Positions 5,735-7,981 of a stretch of DNA of 7,981 nt are shown here, in pieces. The stretch spans positions 1 through 7,981 of the forward strand of contig JAKAWO010000134.1 of assembly GCA_021827255.1 (NCBI GenBank), given 5' to 3'. Source of the stretch: Acidobacteriota bacterium (GTDB taxonomy: Bacteria; Acidobacteriota; Terriglobia; UBA7540). Position 1 is the first letter of the stretch. Every line of letters starts with the position of its first letter. The position numbers and the translations under genes are program-made. The notes under the pieces are model-generated. The model worked only from the letters and a program-made list of their open reading frames with translations. It searched no databases and was not told the origin of the DNA.

Positions 5735-6013
5735 ACCGAATTTCTTTTTTGGATCAAGCAGCACCTGCGCATCAAAGCGTTTTACGGGACCAGCGAGAAT
5801 GCCGTGAATACCCAGATTGGGATCGCCGTTTCCATGTATGTGCTCGTGGGCATCGTCCGGAAGCGCCTCGGCCTGGAGGCGAGCCTCTACCAGATTCTAC
5901 AGATTTTGAGCGTTACGCTTTTTGAGAAAGTGCCCATTTTACGGGCCTTGGAAGCATCCGACTCCCAAGAGGATTCCGTCGCTGACCAGAACCAATTGAT
6001 TCTGTTCGACTTT
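5735..6013 (+). mobile_element. C-terminal remnant of an IS4-type transposase
   Basis: The plus frame from 5735 reads TEFLFWIKQHLRIKAFYGTS, then ENAVNTQIGIAVSMYVLVGI, VRKRLGLEASLYQILQIL and later NQLILFDF. This matches the C-terminal end of IS4-family (DUF4372-type) transposases, usually 'VELFFKWIKQHLRIK.F.GTSENAVKTQIWIA'. The third catalytic residue, Glu of the E-x6-K motif, is at 5738-5740, but one residue is missing between it and the Lys. A stop at 5732 closes the frame, and no N-terminal domain or other two acidic residues exist in the window. The frame continues to 6127 through unrelated sequence and the tRNA, which is not coding. CCGGACAGCAGTG at about 6017 could be part of the element's right end, but no matching left end was found. 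Inactive. Confidence 0.75.
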
Positions 6014-6085
6014 TACCCGGACAGCAGTGATCCCACCTACAGAAAGCCGTTCGACATGATCTTTGAACGAGCGAAAACAGGGGAA

Positions 6086-6162
6086 TGGTGGGCCTGGGGA
6101 GACTCGAACTCCCGACCCTCTGCTTAGAAGGCAGATGCTCTATCCGCCTGAGCTACAGGCCC
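6086..6162 (-). tRNA. tRNA-Arg, anticodon TCT
   Basis: A complete 77-nt cloverleaf with encoded CCA. The acceptor stem is GGGCCTG with CAGGCCC, discriminator A. The D stem is GCTC/GAGC. The anticodon stem TCTGC/GCAGA carries the loop CTTCTAA, giving anticodon TCT, which reads AGA/AGG. The T stem is GGGAG/CTCCC with loop TTCGAGT. All stems pair perfectly. The 3' end faces the IS remnant and the restriction-modification-like island, the usual orientation for integration at a tRNA. Confidence 0.97.
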
Positions 6163-6174
6163 GCCAACGAAGCG

Positions 6175-6180
6175 AATATA
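6175..6180 (-). promoter_or_regulatory. -10 box of the tRNA-Arg gene
   Basis: TATATT on the minus strand matches 5 of 6 bases of TATAAT and ends 12 bases before the mature 5' end. No clear -35 box is seen 16-18 bases upstream. Confidence 0.4.
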
Positions 6181-6400
6181 ACACGCCTGGCGAGACGACG
6201 ATAGGGCGCTTGCTTTATCTTGTCACGTCGAGTGTCGCGCCGGAGGCGCAGGATCGGCGCAGAAACCGGTTATAGTAAAGTAGGGAACAGCTCTGGAGCG
6301 GCCGCGCGAGGGCGGGTTTGAAATCTGCCGGGGTTGGCGTGAGCTACGACGGAGAATGAGTGACCCCGGCGTCCGAGCGCCGACGCTGCGCTGCAACTGC

Positions 6401-6409
6401 GGAGGAGGG
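6401..6409 (+). promoter_or_regulatory. Ribosome binding site of aroA
   Basis: GGAGGAGGG directly precedes the start by two bases, and its GGAGG core is 6 bases away. It decides for GTG 6412, as there is no ATG in the first 30 codons that keeps the conserved N-terminus. Confidence 0.7.
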
Positions 6410-6411
6410 TT

Positions 6412-7713
6412 GTGAGCTTTTTTGGAAAGAGCGCGGAGAAAGCGATCCGGCCGGTAAAGCGGTTGCAAGGCAGAGTTCGCTTTCCGGGGGACAAATCCAT
6501 TTCGCACCGCTATGCGATGTTGGCGGCGATTGCGGAGGGGAAAAGCGAGGTCCATTTTTATTCCGACGCCGCGGACTGCCAGTCCACGCTCGGATGCCTG
6601 GAGCGGCTGGGCGTGGCCATCTGGCGCCGGGGCAGCACGGTGACGATCGAAGGCGCGGGGCAGGAGGGGCTGAAAGCCCCGAGCATGGATCTTGACGCTG
6701 GGAATTCCGGCTCGACCATGCGGATGTTGGCGGGGATATTAGCGGCGCAGCCGTTCCGATCGAGGTTGACCGGGGATGCCTCGCTCTCTCGGCGGCCGAT
6801 GAAGCGCATCGCGGAGCCGCTGGCATGCATGGGAGCACGCATCCAGATGCGGGAGGGCGGCTTGCCGCCGCTTGAAATCGAGGGCGCGAAGCTCTCGCCG
6901 ATTCGTTACCAGATGCCGGTAGCGAGCGCGCAAGTGAAAACCGCCGTGCTCCTGGCCGGGCTTTTTGCCGAAGGCGCCACCGAAGTCACCGAGCCGGCGC
7001 CCACCCGCGACCACACCGAGATTGCCCTCGAACAGATGGGGGCATCCATTGGGCGACACGGGAAAACGATCCGGGTAGAAGGCCGGGCGCGGCTTCAGGG
7101 CCAGAAGTTTTACGTGCCGGGGGATATTTCTTCCGCGGCGTTTTTTGTGGCGGCGGGGCTAATGGTCCTTGGCTCGGAGCTGACGCTGGAGAAGGTGGGG
7201 CTCAATCCCACCCGCACCGCTTTGCTCGATCTCGTGGCCGGCATGGGCGGACGCGTAAAAGTGATGGACGCCGAGATGCTGAACGGCGAGCTGATCGGCG
7301 ACGTGCGCGTGGAGTCGAGCGCCCTCCGGGGCGGAGAGATTCCGAGAGAGAAGGTTCCTGCGCTGATTGACGAGCTGCCGGTATTGGCCGTGCTCGGAAC
7401 GCAAACGGATGAAGGGCTCACCTTCCACGGCGCGGAGGAACTGCGAGTGAAAGAGAGCGACCGCATTGCCGCGGTAGCCGAGAATCTGCGGCGCATGGGC
7501 GCAGAGGTCGCGGAATTTCCCGACGGCCTCCGCCTGGCAGGCCGGCAGAAATTGCGCGGCGCGGAGATTCAAACTTACGCCGACCATCGCGTTGCCATGG
7601 CGTTTGCGATAGCCGGTCTGGTGGCGGAGGGCGTGACGACCCTCCGCGACCCTGATTCCGTCCGCATTTCTTTTCCTGGATTTTTTGGCGCCCTCGAGCG
7701 CGTCGCACGCTAG
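6412..7713 (+). CDS. aroA: 3-phosphoshikimate 1-carboxyvinyltransferase (EPSP synthase)
   Basis: Joins shikimate 3-phosphate and phosphoenolpyruvate to form EPSP, the sixth step of the shikimate pathway to chorismate, in the cytoplasm. The 433-residue length is normal. Motifs: PGDKSISHR (25-33, Lys28 and Arg33 at the active site), DAGNSGSTMRML (95-106, PEP and substrate loop), MPVASAQVKTAVLLAGL (168-184), TRDHTE (198-203), LIDELPVLAV with catalytic Asp320, LRVKESDRI with Glu348, and DHRVAMAFAIAGL (391-403). The ASAQVK form is that of class II enzymes rather than the E. coli type. The glycine matching E. coli Gly96 is kept (Gly100), while Met105 replaces the usual proline. The start is a GTG with a strong GGAGGAGGG before it. 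A possible -10 box TATAGT (6271-6276) has no clear -35 partner. Only a tRNA gene lies upstream and no other aro gene is in the window. This is core metabolism and marks the end of the accessory region. Confidence 0.97.
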   Translation: MSFFGKSAEKAIRPVKRLQGRVRFPGDKSISHRYAMLAAIAEGKSEVHFYSDAADCQSTLGCLERLGVAIWRRGSTVTIEGAGQEGLKAPSMDLDAGNSGSTMRMLAGILAAQPFRSRLTGDASLSRRPMKRIAEPLACMGARIQMREGGLPPLEIEGAKLSPIRYQMPVASAQVKTAVLLAGLFAEGATEVTEPAPTRDHTEIALEQMGASIGRHGKTIRVEGRARLQGQKFYVPGDISSAAFFVAAGLMVLGSELTLEKVGLNPTRTALLDLVAGMGGRVKVMDAEMLNGELIGDVRVESSALRGGEIPREKVPALIDELPVLAVLGTQTDEGLTFHGAEELRVKESDRIAAVAENLRRMGAEVAEFPDGLRLAGRQKLRGAEIQTYADHRVAMAFAIAGLVAEGVTTLRDPDSVRISFPGFFGALERVAR

Positions 7714-7981
7714 GCCCCCTGCACGAAGTTGGCAAAGTGTGCGGACGGGATTTTTGCGCCACGGCTTCCTTGCTCTACCCTGGACTGAGCCCAACTTCCG
7801 CGCTTGGCTGAGCGAGAGGCTTTGTTGGCATGGGCTGGCGTTTTCATTCCGTCACTAGCCCAAGTTCGTCACGGGAATCCGATTTTTGATTGTTTTTGTG
7901 CTTTGAGATTGGTCAAGCTGTGTGTTTTCAAGCCGGGCTTTCTGAGAAGGCGATGTAGTGCAGACCTGCCCTCTTGAAGAC
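7714..7981. other. Downstream of aroA, no gene seen
   Basis: These 268 bases contain no supported gene and no hairpin with T-run to act as a terminator. At the edge AAGC-CGG-GCTT (about 7930) could form a short stem. On the minus strand 17 open codons reach the edge and end at TGA 7930-7928, too few to judge. Confidence 0.4.

Noticed and set aside
6063..6275. Plus-strand frames across the tRNA containing GDSNSRP and GETRTPDPLL
   Set aside because: These are well-known false translations of the antisense strand of tRNA genes; the cloverleaf explains the sequence.
7159..7794. Minus-strand frame of 211 codons inside aroA
   Set aside because: It is opposite conserved aroA motifs and rich in Arg/His without structure; shadow frame.
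7928..7981. Open minus-strand end reading FKRAGLHYIAFSESPA at the right edge
   Set aside because: Only 17 codons are visible, too few to distinguish a gene's 3' end from chance.
1..7981. CRISPR array or tandem repeat array
   Set aside because: No regularly spaced direct repeats were seen on either strand.

Overview
The window looks like part of a chromosome from a high-GC Gram-negative bacterium, most likely an acidobacterium. This rests on a CarboxypepD_reg/TonB-receptor N-terminus of the type multiplied in Acidobacteriota, a DsbA-like thioredoxin protein with a long N-terminal extension, a class II-like EPSP synthase, and the general codon use. No rRNA or species-specific marker is present, so the placement is an inference.

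Left part (1-1890): a minus-strand gene fragment of YwgA/DUF4065(Panacea)-like type runs off the left edge. It is divergent from a complete secreted or membrane-anchored DsbA-family oxidoreductase with a CPMC active site (569-1447). A stretch of about 440 bp follows with hairpin-forming GC-rich repeats and no convincing gene.

Central part (1891-5311): a compact restriction-modification-like island. A C5-cytosine DNA methyltransferase (+) is split by a one-base frameshift just before conserved motifs IX and X. It converges on a minus-strand pair joined by an ATGA overlap: a ParB/Srx-fold protein with an EGNRR motif, then a 283-aa protein with a possible PD-(D/E)XK-like nuclease signature. Divergent from the pair is a Vsr-type very-short-patch repair endonuclease (+), the usual companion of C5 methyltransferases. 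The ParB-like reading frame has homology-like sequence upstream of its first ATG and no ATG, GTG or TTG to start it; an ACG behind a good ribosome binding site is the best candidate. The island looks less GC-rich than the flanking genes, in keeping with horizontal transfer.

Right part (5312-7981): debris separates the island from the core genome. There is a truncated TonB-receptor N-terminus (promoter, ribosome binding site and signal peptide kept, body lost) and the C-terminal remnant of an IS4-type transposase. Next come an intact tRNA-Arg(TCT) on the minus strand, whose 3' end faces the island, and a complete aroA. A tRNA flanked by element debris fits an integration hotspot, but no attachment-site duplication was found inside the window.

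Working model: methyltransferase plus Vsr form the modification and mismatch-repair arm. The ParB-like protein plus the 283-aa protein form a candidate effector arm, possibly an NTP-dependent restriction unit comparable in logic to ParB-fold DUF262 restriction proteins. The frameshift and the missing start codon mean the system is either decaying or affected by sequence errors.
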